This document shows positions 51,998 through 61,339 of a stretch of 64,000 nucleotides of DNA, piece by piece. Location of the stretch: contig NC_014248.1 in NCBI RefSeq assembly GCF_000196515.1, forward strand, positions 4,034,001 through 4,098,000, written 5' to 3'. The position numbers were made by a program, and so were the translations under genes. The notes below the pieces were generated by a model. That model ran no database searches. It had not been told where the DNA came from and saw only the letters and a program-made list of their open reading frames with translations. Numbering within the stretch: position 1 is the first letter of the stretch; every line of letters begins with the position of its first letter. The stretch comes from 'Nostoc azollae' 0708. GTDB lineage: Bacteria; Cyanobacteriota; Cyanobacteriia; Cyanobacteriales; Nostocaceae.

Positions 51998-52650
51998 CTC
52001 CCCTAGCCTAAAGGCTAGGGGATTCTAAAAGGATGCTACGCAAAAGGCTAAAGCCATATTGCTTGCTAGGCGTTTTCCTTTGCAATTTAAGAAGATTAAT
52101 CCTTCTTGGGGCGGTCAAAGACCCTCTCGACACTTGGTGAAAACCTTCGTGCTTACTTTTTCGTCCAATATTTAGTGAACCATTCAGATCCGCATTCACA
52201 AGATGTGCACTTTTTGTCCTGTAAAATCCACGCTGAATTCGCTTACCAGAGAACTGATATTCTTTTGGATTCTCGGCGTTGTAAACAGGTATCTCATCAC
52301 CATCAAGCGCACTGGCTTTGGAGGTGTAAGATTCGTCTTGCTCCTGATAGTTCAATCCATATCTTTCACACATTGCCTTATAAGCTGAAGACAATGTGTG
52401 AAAAGGAATTTGGACGAAGTTTTGGTTATTGCATCCACCAATATTGATTTCTTGTTTGATAGCAGGATTGTAGCCAAGAATTAAATTAGCGATACTATTT
52501 TGGATGCAGTGATTCACCATAAATCGTGCTGTCTTATTCAGGTAATCTCTGACTTGATTATTGTGTTTTGCTGTAAGTTTCACTTGTTGATTAGTGATAC
52601 CCTTAATTAAGAGCGTATCCTTGATATATTGCAGTTGAGTATTACGGTTG
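51998..52650 (-). mobile_element. IS200/IS605-type remnant
   Basis: The 3' half of an IS605-type unit. At its right end (minus-strand sense) lies a perfect hairpin CCCCTAGCC-TAAA-GGCTAGGGG (52000-52021) that overlaps the tnpB stop. Such subterminal hairpins mark the RE of IS200/605 elements and the 3' part of the TnpB guide RNA. No TnpA is present. The flanking sequence beyond the hairpin leads directly into the Uma2 start at 51967. Possible left-end hairpins (GTGGGCTTTAGCCCAC, 52734-52749) are further upstream. Confidence 0.65.
52008..52583 (-). pseudogene. tnpB: TnpB (IS605 OrfB), C-terminal fragment
   Basis: A 191-codon open frame that covers only the last part of TnpB. It includes VNHCIQNSIANLILGYNPAI, FVQIPFHTLSSAYKAMCERY, YGLNYQEQDESYTSKASALD, an altered zinc finger, and SAHLVNADLNGSLNIGRKS with the final catalytic Asp segment (ADLNGS, normally DxNAA/GxxN). 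The N-terminal RuvC part is missing, and upstream (52584-52650) traces NTQLQYIKDTLLIKGITNQQ are in the same reading direction. TnpB is an RNA-guided nuclease; this fragment lacks the first catalytic residues. Confidence 0.85.
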
Positions 52651-53183
52651 TTGAACCACTGGCTTAATAGATTTGATTAGTTGACCATCCACAAGAAGGG
52701 ATGCCCATATTAGGGATACAGATGGATACAGTGGGCTTTAGCCCACCCTCTCCTTTTTCCTCCCAGGGCTAAAAGCCACTGGGTTTCCAAACTCCCCTCA
52801 GGTTTTTTATAATCTGGTATGGGAAATAGTGGTTTTGAGTCTTTAGACTTCTATCAAGTTAGCCAATTACTGCTAAAAGTGACCTATAGACTAGGATAAA
52901 GTTTATCAGATTGCTAGCACTAAAATTTAAGCGACCAACTCAGAAAAGCTGCTTAGACTGAAGGCACAAGAGTCTTTATCATCGCTCATATTTTAAACGA
53001 CTGCAAGGCAGAAAAATTCAAATACAACAGAGCTTTGAAAGACCGGATAGAAAAAGGTCTTAATGGCTACTGTCCCTTTATTTATTCACAAAAACAAGGA
53101 TAAAGAAGAATATGGTAATTAACTGGGTGATTGGTAATTGGTCAAAATCTTTTCCCAGTCCCCAGTTAGCAAACCCAGAACCG
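52651..53183. other. Intergenic region with hairpins
   Basis: About 530 bp without a gene. It holds GTGGGCTTTAGCCCAC (52734-52749) and CCCAGGGCTAAAAGCCACTGGG (52766-52787), both stem-loops typical of transposon ends or of dispersed repeats. Near 53115-53150 are TGATTGGTAATTGG repeat units. I see nothing else. Confidence 0.5.
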
Positions 53184-53402
53184 TTAATTTTCGTCCCAAT
53201 TTTCCACGGCTAGTAGGTCAGCAATTGGGTCTTGCATACTAAAACCAAAGTCTTGCAGTTCCTGTTTCCAGTGCTGCCAGTCATTGCCATAGAGTAAGGC
53301 AATTTTCCAGATGCTATCAGTGGGCTTGATAATATTGGATTCTACGAGTGATTGCACGTTACGCTGCAATTTCACCATAGGGTGAATTACTTGCTGAGTC
53401 AT
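53184..53402 (-). CDS. DUF4327-type conserved protein, 72 aa
   Basis: A small cytosolic protein, MTQQVIHPMVKLQRNVQSLV then ESNIIKPTDSIWKIALLYG, DWQHWKQELQDFGFSMQDPI and ADLLAVENWDEN. It matches what I recall of the cyanobacteria-specific DUF4327 family of about 70 residues, whose function is unknown. The frame is intact and carries no signal. It stands alone on the minus strand. Confidence 0.75.
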   Translation of the reverse strand: MTQQVIHPMVKLQRNVQSLVESNIIKPTDSIWKIALLYGNDWQHWKQELQDFGFSMQDPIADLLAVENWDEN

Positions 53403-53875
53403 AACCTCGATGTATTTCAGATTTTATTTGGGTAAATGCTTGATTAAAACTGCTTTCCGGTTAAGAATTTTGAATGGTGGGTAGGGCGCTATAGTTTTGT
53501 AAAGCTAGTCTTAACTTTTCCAGTATACCATAACTCTTTTTGGTCTTTTACTAAAAATTGGTTTTTGTACGGTAATCACGACCACAAACTTATAAATTAT
53601 GAATGATAGACCAAATTTGGCTAAATGTCAGCAAATCTTTATATATTTATCAGCTAATACCAATTTGAAAAATGATTGTGACCGATTGTTCCGCTCCAAC
53701 CCGGACACAGAAAGGTATTTATTCTCAATTCAAAACCCGAAATAGTATAACTCAACTCGTCGTGATGATTGGGCGTAATATGATAGTTTCTGGTATTTTG
53801 TGGGTAATATCAGTAAATAGGATAGGAGAGAAAGATTGTTGTTATCTAGGTGTTTACCGCACTAGATTTTAACTA
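53403..53875. other. Intergenic region
   Basis: About 470 bp without a convincing gene. A plus-strand 66-codon frame (53672-53872) shows no family features and a composition unlike neighbouring genes. No RNA or repeat recognised. Confidence 0.4.
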
Positions 53876-54289
53876 TGGCAAGTGCAGAAAGTGATTACCT
53901 AGAGAAACGTGGTCAGCAAATTGCAAGAAAGCAAAAAATGGTTACATATAATATTTCCTTATTCGGCTTCGCTGGTTCAATACTAACTATTCGGGGGGTT
54001 TAATACTGTCAAACAGGCTTGGGAAAAACCTAAAGAACTAGTGGTAGTTCAATCGGCTGAGGCTGAGCAAAAATAGCCTCAGGGTTATAAATTTGTTTTA
54101 CAAAGAGAACCGAATAACCAGTTGGCTTTGGAGAAACTGTCTATAATTCGGTTAAACTCAGGGGATGATAAGGGTGCGAGCGCACTAATGGAAAAGTTGG
54201 TTAAGCTGCATCCTGATAGGCAGGATTATAATACTGTGTTGAGGGATGTGAAGAAGAGGGTGGCAGAAGTTAATCAAGCTGGTAAGTAA
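53876..54289 (+). pseudogene. Membrane-anchored TPR-like protein, broken
   Basis: Begins MASAESDYLEKRGQQIARKQ, KMVTYNISLFGFAGSILTI (one membrane helix), then a frameshift, FNTVKQAWEKPKELVVVQSA, a TAG, PQGYKFVLQREPNNQLALEK, LSIIRLNSGDDKGASALMEK, LVKLHPDRQDYNTVLRDVKK and RVAEVNQAGK with a TAA at 54287-54289. The second half is a TPR-like repeat. The shift near 53998 and the stop near 54074 make it inactive, although the rest is well preserved, so the damage looks recent. Confidence 0.75.
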
Positions 54290-54689
54290 GCTCGAACGGA
54301 TGTTATCCAGTGGAGGCAATTATGTCTTCCAATAAATATAACAGTATTGCTGATATTTTGCAGGAATTTCCACCCACTTATTTTTCAGGATAGCAATTAT
54401 TATCTAATTATTATTCTAAATAATAGTGACAAATATGTGGGAATAGGTTAGGAGATAGCCCGGTTTTTTTCCCAACTAAGTTTAGAGAAAGTTGATGAAT
54501 TCCTTGTAAATCTACAGTTAGCTGATTTTTTAAAGTCGTACTTAAATTCATCGTTTAAATCATATCTAAAAGCAATGATTTCTCCCTCCCAATAGAAACA
54601 ATCACGAGCATATTACTGATGCCAATATTCTAGCAATAAAATATAGATAATAATCTGTCTTAATAGACTTGTATCAATGATAGATAGGA
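54290..54689. other. Intergenic region before IS copy C
   Basis: About 400 bp, AT-rich. A short start MSSNKYNSIADILQEFPPT (54321 onward, plus strand) ends in a stop after about 24 codons, and may be a decayed gene. No other feature seen. Confidence 0.4.
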
Positions 54690-55410
54690 ACTATCCATGA
54701 AGATATTGATGACAAATTAATAAGTGACCTCATATCCATAACATGTATGAAATGGGCAAAACTAATGAACCAATTCCTAATGTGACTAAACCACAAATAG
54801 TTAGTAAGAATTACTTGTGAGTAAATTGGGCAATCCAGGGGAAATCTTTGTTTAGGTACCCGGGATATTTTTACAAGTCTAATGACCTGTTTAACAAAAA
54901 TACCCTTGGTAGAAAACTCTTTGTTTCCTGCCTTTTGTTCTGAGTCACCATGGCATAATCGCTATAATCTTTTTCTACCTGTTTAAGGAGACTAGGAGGG
55001 AAAACATTTCGTAATATCTCTATCCAGTAATGAAATGTGTCCTTTGCTTCCGTTTTCCATATACCGAAATGCAAACCTAAAACCTCAAATGTTGGCATTT
55101 TCCTCCAATAGAATAAGCATAGACATACCTCTTCTTTTTTCTTTTATCTCTAGTTTCCGTTTCCCCCCTCCTCCTTTCTGATTTATACCTATCTTTTTAC
55201 TTTCTATGTCACCTTGAAGTTTTTTATGCTACATTCCACATTGGGCTAACAAGTCTTGAAACTTATGGTTAGTTATTCCCAGTATTTGTTTTCTACGATG
55301 TGGATATTATTGAATATAGTTAATTTAGTAGATTTTTCCTTTTGCTACACCCTCAAAATTCCCTTCCACCATTTTTTTGACTCCAAGTTAATTTTCCTGA
55401 CAGGTCTAGT
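54690..55410 (-). mobile_element. Internally deleted IS5-like element, copy C
   Basis: Third copy of the element at 10768-11590, in opposite orientation. Its left end GACCTGTCAGGAAAATTAAC (55407 downward), the middle portion and the 75-codon frame 54871-55098 match copy A; the peptide in that frame is identical. Homology ends at about 54690 with GGATAG, where copies A and B continue for some 110 bp more. Copy C is therefore shorter at its right end. It is inactive. Confidence 0.88.
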
Positions 55411-55529
55411 ATATTCGCTGTGTAGAAAAGTGCAAACCAACAGGATAATATGAAAGAGAAACTTCCATGTTAGCGTCCGGGTATTCCTTCAAAAAGAGTA
55501 ATTTTCTAGATATGACAGGATCTGAGGAT

Positions 55530-56160
55530 TGGTACAGCAGCAACCATCACACAAGAACTTAGCACAACAACTAGCAGAGGTTTGGTCATCAGCTAAAGAT
55601 ACAACATCACACACCTCCACCCTCCAGTTATGTGATGCTGATTTAACAGTAAGCAGTAGCATTACATCCTTAGCCTGCGGTCAATTTAGATGTAACCTGT
55701 GTGTTATGAAAGCTCACAGGCTCCCAACTAACTTTGATGGATCAACCTCAGCTAGCCTACTATCTATGCTGCTGTTTCTACAGCTCAGAGAATAGTCAAT
55801 TCTAAACAAGCTCAACTTTATGGCTTAAAAAGGGTGGCTAAAACAAGACCAATCAAAGAGATACCAAAAACAGAAGCCATCTTTAAAAGAAGTTAATCGC
55901 ATCAATCAACAAGCGGATGATGAATCAACAACATTAAGAACTTCTATAGATGCTAAGGTGGGAATCAAAATCGGAGAGTTCGATAGAGGTGGAAAAACCC
56001 GTGCCGAAACCGTATTACGATTCGCTTCTACCCTAACTTTCAAGGGCGAAAATCCTGTGGTTAATTTGGTTGAGACAATTTATCATACAGGAGTTAAACT
56101 GACACAACAAGCAATGGCGGACATCGAAGAGCTGATTCACCGCTTACCAACTTTGAAAAA
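55530..56160 (+). pseudogene. Transposase remnant, ISAzo13-like
   Basis: Pieces in several frames: NLAQQLAEVWSSAKDTTSHT, IVNSKQAQLYGLKRVAKTRP, IKEIPKTEAIF, EVNRINQQADDESTTLRTSI, DAKVGIKIGEFDRGGKTR and, after a change of character, GENPVVNLVETIYHTGVKLT and LPTLKKWFVEI. The segment around INQQAD...LRTSIDAKVGIKIGEFDRGGK matches the start of the DDE core in ISAzo13-type transposases (first Asp). The remainder of the catalytic core is missing. The family name is inference. A following frame (56166-56408, DHFFSWNTLRELNRKF) cannot be placed. Confidence 0.55.
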
Positions 56161-56440
56161 ATGGTTTGTTGAAATCTTTTGTCGAAGTGACTGACGTTTT
56201 GGATCATTTTTTTAGTTGGAACACTCTTAGAGAACTAAATAGAAAATTTACTGACTCTGATAATAGCCTTTTTATAAGACAAAAATTGAGCCAAGGTCAA
56301 GTTATTGCTTCTTTACAAAATGAGTTAGTGAGTGAACATGATCGCTCAACAGGAAATACAATCACTGTCTATCATATTTTCCTTGATTGCTCTGAAATTT
56401 CCATCTAAGAAAATAGGGTTAGCGATGGCATCTTCCCCGC

Positions 56441-57556
56441 TTACCTCTGCAAACTTTGGGGATCTAGGGCATCACGCAACCCATCACCCAGTAAGTTGAA
56501 AGCTAAAACAGTGAGAATAATTAATATTGCAGGTGGCAAAATCAGCCAAGGTTGTAATACTAAAATTGAAGCATTACTTGCTAAGGAAAGCATATTTCCC
56601 CAAGAGGGATCTGGTTGTTGAATGCCTAAACCAATCAGACTCAAAACTGCTTCTGCACCAATAAAACTAGGAATTGTTAGAGTAGCAGAAATAATTGCAT
56701 AACTAGCCGTTTGGGGCAGAACATGACGGCGAATAATATAAATCGGCTTACCACCCATGGCTAGTGATGCTTGTACAAATTCCCGTTCTTTAATTGATAG
56801 GACTTGACCACGAATCACTCTGGCTAAACCTGCCCAACTAATTACAGATGTAATAACAACAATTAATAAAAATCTTTGTGTACTGGTTAATTGTGGACTT
56901 AACACTCCTGATAATGCTGCTAACAGATAAATGCTGGGAAAGGTCATCAACACTTCTGCTAAACGCATGATTACACTATCAATTACACCGCCGAAATAAC
57001 CAGATATACCACCTATCAGCAAGCCCAATGGATAGGTGATGATGATGCCAAAAATACCAATAAATAAACTAATCCGACCACCATAAAGCAGACGACTAAA
57101 CTGATCTCTTCCTTGTTCATCAGTACCCAAAATATTCCATTTTGCTTCGCCAGTTGAACCAAATAAATGCCAATTTAGGGGTATACCAGGAATAATGGTG
57201 ACTTCATCCCATTTAGGAGGTAGGGGTAAACTTAATTGAAATAATTTATATTCAGTCCCGGAAACAAAGAAACCTAACGGTGTTGGTTTTTTAAGGTCTA
57301 TAATTAATTTCCGTTCCCCTGTTTCTAGACTTATGTCTCCTTGAGTTGTGGGATAAATATGGGGCCCAATAGATTCACCTTCTGGGGAAACCCAATGAAT
57401 ACGGGTTGGTGGCAATAGTGAACCATTTGGCTGTGAATCGTAAGGATTATAGGGGGCGATAAAATCAGCCCCAATTACTCCTACATAGAACACTAATAGT
57501 AGAGTTGCCCCAAATTGCGCTAAAGAATTTTTCTTGAGTCTCTGCCACCAATTCAT
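56441..57556 (-). CDS. ABC transporter permease (DppC/OppC type)
   Basis: Inner-membrane permease of a peptide/nickel-type ABC importer, 371 residues. It has an N-terminal helix (about 14-35), the OppC-N segment ADFIAPYNPYDSQPNGSL, a periplasmic insertion (about 60-165), then five membrane helices with LGTDEQGRDQFSRLLYGGRI, the EAA loop EREFVQASLAMGGKPIYIIR-RHVLP that contacts the ATPase, and a C-terminal NLLGDGLRDALDP. The long periplasmic insertion is typical of the cyanobacterial form. No other transporter subunit is in the window, so its partners lie elsewhere. Intact. Confidence 0.92.
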   Translation of the reverse strand: MNWWQRLKKNSLAQFGATLLLVFYVGVIGADFIAPYNPYDSQPNGSLLPPTRIHWVSPEGESIGPHIYPTTQGDISLETGERKLIIDLKKPTPLGFFVSGTEYKLFQLSLPLPPKWDEVTIIPGIPLNWHLFGSTGEAKWNILGTDEQGRDQFSRLLYGGRISLFIGIFGIIITYPLGLLIGGISGYFGGVIDSVIMRLAEVLMTFPSIYLLAALSGVLSPQLTSTQRFLLIVVITSVISWAGLARVIRGQVLSIKEREFVQASLAMGGKPIYIIRRHVLPQTASYAIISATLTIPSFIGAEAVLSLIGLGIQQPDPSWGNMLSLASNASILVLQPWLILPPAILIILTVLAFNLLGDGLRDALDPQSLQR

Positions 57557-57711
57557 AATTTTGATTTACAAGTCTAACAATTTTAGATTTTAAGTTTTGG
57601 ATTTTACATCCTTTGACTGAATAAATTCGGGCTATTGCAGCTTTTTAAAGTTTTGAATTTTCAATCCAAAATCCGAAATTGAAAATCCAAAATTTGATCA
57701 ACGTTAATTAC
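57557..57711. repeat. Short repeats (AAATCCAAAATC type)
   Basis: The spacer between the ABC permease and the HD gene contains GAATTTTCAATCCAAAATCCGAAATTG, here described by its unit AAATCCAAAAT and variants, in several copies at 57655-57695, with an AT-rich remainder. It is another short dispersed repeat. Confidence 0.6.
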
Positions 57712-58587
57712 TTAACCATTTAACTGTTCTGCTAAATACCGCATTTCTTCATTTTTTTTCTCATGTTCAACAACAAATACATTGGAATAAAGGTTAGCTA
57801 AAACTTGTTTTCCTTGTTGTGTGAGACCTAGATAACGTAGTCCTTCTTTGATATAAGGATAGACACCATTCCAGTAAAATTTGGAGTAATTTTTGCGTAA
57901 GTCTCCAGGATTATTATAGCCTAAAGCTTTGTTGATTGCTGTTTCTTCGAATTCGTAAAATAAACTTGTAATTTTTTTCAAGTAACGGGGATCACTTAAT
58001 TGTCCAATTAAATCAGCAGCACGTACTAATCCGGCAAAGTGACTGGTATCTTGATGATCATCTGCGCTAGGAACTGGAAAGCGAGTTAATTCAATATTAA
58101 CTTTAATTGCATCGGAATCTATTAAAGGATGTCCACCAAATCTCTCATCAATAAATAGTTTTGCCCGATCTACATGATAGGGTGTTAGACTAGCATCAGA
58201 AGCACCATCAGGAAGAGAAACCATGTTCCCATTTTGCCCTGTAGCATATAGGCTTTCTGATTCTTGGTCTTCTCGGCAAACTCCTTTTACATAGCCAATA
58301 TCGTGACACAATAAGGAAATGATGACGTGCAACCAATCTTCGCTGGAAACTCCTCCTTCGCGGATGTGTTTACCACGTAAGATTTCTTGTCCTACCAGGG
58401 TAACAAGAACGGAGTGTTCAACATTGTGATATAAAGCATCACTGTTGGCAATGTTTTCCAATGCCATGTTACCAGCCCAAGCGATAATGTCTTGATAATC
58501 AGTTTTTAATCCACCGTAGGTACGTTGGTATCCTGATCGGAGTTGATTTACAAAAGCATTAATGATAATTTCAGTGGTGTTGAACAT
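57712..58587 (-). CDS. HD-domain metal-dependent phosphohydrolase
   Basis: A 291-residue cyanobacterial HD-domain protein. It has NAFVNQLRSGYQRTYGGLKT, a metal-binding HNVEHSVLVTLVGQEI, VIISLLCHDIGYVKGVCRED (the HD pair), ESLYATGQNGNMVSLPDGAS, LTPYHVDRAKLFIDERFGGH and HFAGLVRAADLIGQLSDPRY. This arrangement is that of a conserved cyanobacterial family of HD metalloproteins of unknown substrate; phosphodiesterase or phosphatase action is expected. Intact and monocistronic by spacing. The upstream 58588-59008 region shows no gene. Confidence 0.88.
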   Translation of the reverse strand: MFNTTEIIINAFVNQLRSGYQRTYGGLKTDYQDIIAWAGNMALENIANSDALYHNVEHSVLVTLVGQEILRGKHIREGGVSSEDWLHVIISLLCHDIGYVKGVCREDQESESLYATGQNGNMVSLPDGASDASLTPYHVDRAKLFIDERFGGHPLIDSDAIKVNIELTRFPVPSADDHQDTSHFAGLVRAADLIGQLSDPRYLKKITSLFYEFEETAINKALGYNNPGDLRKNYSKFYWNGVYPYIKEGLRYLGLTQQGKQVLANLYSNVFVVEHEKKNEEMRYLAEQLNG

Positions 58588-59008
58588 ACTGGAGGCTCAA
58601 GGTATATATTTTGTTTGTATAGTCGCATTTACCAGTTGTAATTACGGTCGGTTTACATTCGGCTTTTTTGATGTTGGTAAAGGTTCTGCGGCCAGTAATC
58701 CCGCTGTTTTACTTACAGAAGGGGCGAGCTAGCATGATCGAAAAGCTAAAGCAAAGCTTTTCAGGCAAATGAAGGGCGTATCCTAAATTAGGAAGTTAGT
58801 ATAGCCAGAGACTTTAGTGCTTTTAACTCCCATTGCATTAAGTGTACATGATCCTTCTAAATTTATCTTAGTTGATGACTTAAGTTGATGCAGTTCATTA
58901 TGCTTTCTATTCAGCAGCCCAACACAGAAAAAATACAGTTCTTCAATTTTTCCTGAATTATGATACAATGATATTGATATTTAGACTAAATTTCCATCAT
59001 TGCTATTT

Positions 59009-59080
59009 GCGGGTGTAATTCAGTGGTAGAGTGTCTGCTTCCCATGCAGAATGTCGTGGGTTCGAGTCCCATCGCCCGCT
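59009..59080 (+). tRNA. tRNA-Gly (CCC anticodon)
   Basis: A 72-nt cloverleaf: acceptor stem GCGGGTG pairing with CGCCCGC, D-loop TTCAGTGGTAGA, anticodon stem TCTGC/GCAGA around TTCCCAT (anticodon CCC, glycine), and T-loop GTGGGTTCGAGTCCCAT with TTCGAGT. The 3' base is T, and CCA is not encoded. All stems pair well. A GNNGCT pattern upstream was not identified. Confidence 0.95.
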
Positions 59081-59164
59081 TTTAAGATTTATTTCTACAT
59101 TTTCCCCACTTTCCAAAAGGTAATAATTGATATATCACCTTGCGGGTCTTATTTTCTTTTTTCA

Positions 59165-61138
59165 TTAATCAAATTGCCAAATCTTGATTGTATTATCAGC
59201 ACTACCACTGATGATTTTATTCCCGTCAACACTGAAAGCCACACTATTAATGCTTGAGGAATGTTCTGAAAAAGTATTTATCAATTCTTTTGACTCCAGA
59301 TTCCAAAGCTTAATTGTGTTGTCACTACTGCCACTTACTAAAGTTTTACCATCAGGACTAAAAGCAACGCTGGTGACAGAATTTATATGTCCATTAAATG
59401 AGTGCAGGAGTTCTGCTGTTGCCAAATACCAAAGTTTAATTGTCTTGTCATGACTACCAGTTGCAAAAATTTTGCCATCAGGGCTAATAGCTATAGTATT
59501 GACTGCATCTGTATGTCCAGTAATGCTAACAATTTCTAGTCCTTGTTTAACACTCCATATTTTGATAGTTTTATCAGAGTCGCAGCTAATTAATTTTTGT
59601 CCATCCAATGTAAAAATTACACAGTTAATATAATTTGCATGGTCAGTTAAAGTATATATTAACCTTTCAGTGTTTAAATCCCATATTTTAATGGTTTTAT
59701 CTAAGCTGGCTGTAGCCAAGGTATTACCATCATAATTAAAGGCAACTGAAGTTACACAATCTGAATGTTCAATGAAAGTTTTGCTTTTTAAGCAATTCCA
59801 TAACTTAAATGTTTTGTCATAGCTACTACTAGCAATTTTTTGTCCATCAGCAGAAAAAGCCACTGAGCAAACATAGTTGGAATGTCCAGTTAAAGTGTGA
59901 ATAAGTTCACCTGTTTGGATATCCCAGATTTTAATGTTTTTATCTGCACTGCCACTAACAAATGTTTCTCCGTGAGGATTGACAGCAATTGAAAAAACAT
60001 AATTTGAATGACCATACAGAGTATCAACACAATGCCAAACCTTTGGTTTTTTTATTTCAAGATTTGCTAATGTTTTTAACTCATAGTTATAAGCTGCTCT
60101 ATATCTTTGTAGGATAATTCTTAGTTTCTGCAACATTTCTTTAGTCCAGACTGAAGGAAAATCTGCACTTAATTTAAATAGCTGAGGTTCATAATTTGGG
60201 TTGATGTTTAGGTAATACCAATCTGCTAAAAATGCTGCTAACAGCTTGTGCAGAATGACAATAGTTTGTCTAATTGCTCGCAAACTCTTAGTCTGATCGC
60301 TGCCAACTTCTTCAAGTTGTCCTTTTACTTCTTCCCAGTTCCAAGGCTCAAAAGATAAAGATACTGGTTCTTGCAAACCCCAAAATTTGACATTTAAATA
60401 AACTTCGTGGTCTGTAATGTCAGTGTAAATAATTGCGGTTGGTATAGCGGATAAGATTGTTTCTAATTGCTTAACTTCGGCATCAAAAATTGAACGCTCA
60501 AAATATTTACCATAAAATTCAACTGGGCAGTAATCACCATGAAGAGGATAATATTTTTCTAAAAATAGTTTTAATTGGTTGCGAATTTCTTTTTTGAGGC
60601 TATCACGGAATGAAATCGGAAAGTCTTCGCTAATATCTGGAGGTGGTACTAACATCAATAAGCGTGGTTTCTTGTGTTCATCTATGAAAATTCTCTGTGC
60701 TTCATCACGACTCAAAATACCAGGCCATTTTTGCTGATCGAAAATTCTCTGAAGTTCTTTTTGTTTAAATTCAATTTCTTTAGCAGTTGTCTCTCGACTT
60801 AAATCTAAATACAATGCACTTAATTTGCTCCTATCTTCGATTTCTTCCCGCTTGATTTTAAGTAATTTCTTTTGCCTATCAGGTAATAATATTACCTCTG
60901 TATCTGTATTAACGGGGGTCTCCTGAATTTGCATAAATTCTTTTTTTCTGGCTTCTCTACGCTGATAGTAATCCATCTCTGCTTGAATTACGCGCTGATC
61001 TTGTCTGACTTTTTGAACTGTGGCAGGTAGATTAATTTGATTTTCTTTAATAAGTGTTTGGCTGGTAAATGCTGAAATAATTCGATTAGTGGTAAGAGTA
61101 ACAAAATCGACGGCAGCACCAACAATATCAAATGACAT
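59165..61138 (-). CDS. WD40-repeat protein with coiled-coil N-terminus
   Basis: A 657-residue protein. Residues 1-30 (SFDIVGAAVDFVTLTTNRII) are hydrophobic to amphipathic. About 40-140 is a charged coiled coil (YYQRREARKKEFMQIQE, LKIKREEIEDRSKLSAL). The middle (about 150-370) is a globular helical domain with RLLMLVPPPDISEDFPIS and YFERSIFDAEVKQLETILSA. The C-terminus has seven WD40 repeats, each with GH and WD-type ends, for example GHSNYVFSIAVNP and DKNIKIWDIQ, forming a single propeller. I cannot name the middle domain. Related cyanobacterial proteins combine such an N-terminus with WD40 as scaffolds or conflict-system effectors. Intact; it lies 84 bp from a tRNA gene. Confidence 0.8.
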   Translation of the reverse strand: MSFDIVGAAVDFVTLTTNRIISAFTSQTLIKENQINLPATVQKVRQDQRVIQAEMDYYQRREARKKEFMQIQETPVNTDTEVILLPDRQKKLLKIKREEIEDRSKLSALYLDLSRETTAKEIEFKQKELQRIFDQQKWPGILSRDEAQRIFIDEHKKPRLLMLVPPPDISEDFPISFRDSLKKEIRNQLKLFLEKYYPLHGDYCPVEFYGKYFERSIFDAEVKQLETILSAIPTAIIYTDITDHEVYLNVKFWGLQEPVSLSFEPWNWEEVKGQLEEVGSDQTKSLRAIRQTIVILHKLLAAFLADWYYLNINPNYEPQLFKLSADFPSVWTKEMLQKLRIILQRYRAAYNYELKTLANLEIKKPKVWHCVDTLYGHSNYVFSIAVNPHGETFVSGSADKNIKIWDIQTGELIHTLTGHSNYVCSVAFSADGQKIASSSYDKTFKLWNCLKSKTFIEHSDCVTSVAFNYDGNTLATASLDKTIKIWDLNTERLIYTLTDHANYINCVIFTLDGQKLISCDSDKTIKIWSVKQGLEIVSITGHTDAVNTIAISPDGKIFATGSHDKTIKLWYLATAELLHSFNGHINSVTSVAFSPDGKTLVSGSSDNTIKLWNLESKELINTFSEHSSSINSVAFSVDGNKIISGSADNTIKIWQFD

Positions 61139-61339
61139 ATATATTTATTATATATAAGTTACAAGGTTGAAAGAACACAGGCTTAGTCAATTTTAACCAT
61201 TAAAGTCCTTAATGTATCCGTGTAACTACTAATTTAATCAGTATCCAGTTTCTCGAACAGCAAGCAAACCTACCCAATAAATCTAGCAAATATAAGGAGT
61301 TTAACCCTCTGTTGGCGTAGGTTTCGGGATAAGTTGCTT

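Noticed and set aside
53672-53872. 66-codon plus-strand frame as a gene
   Set aside because: No ribosome-binding site, no recognisable motif, and it lies in a region of decayed DNA.
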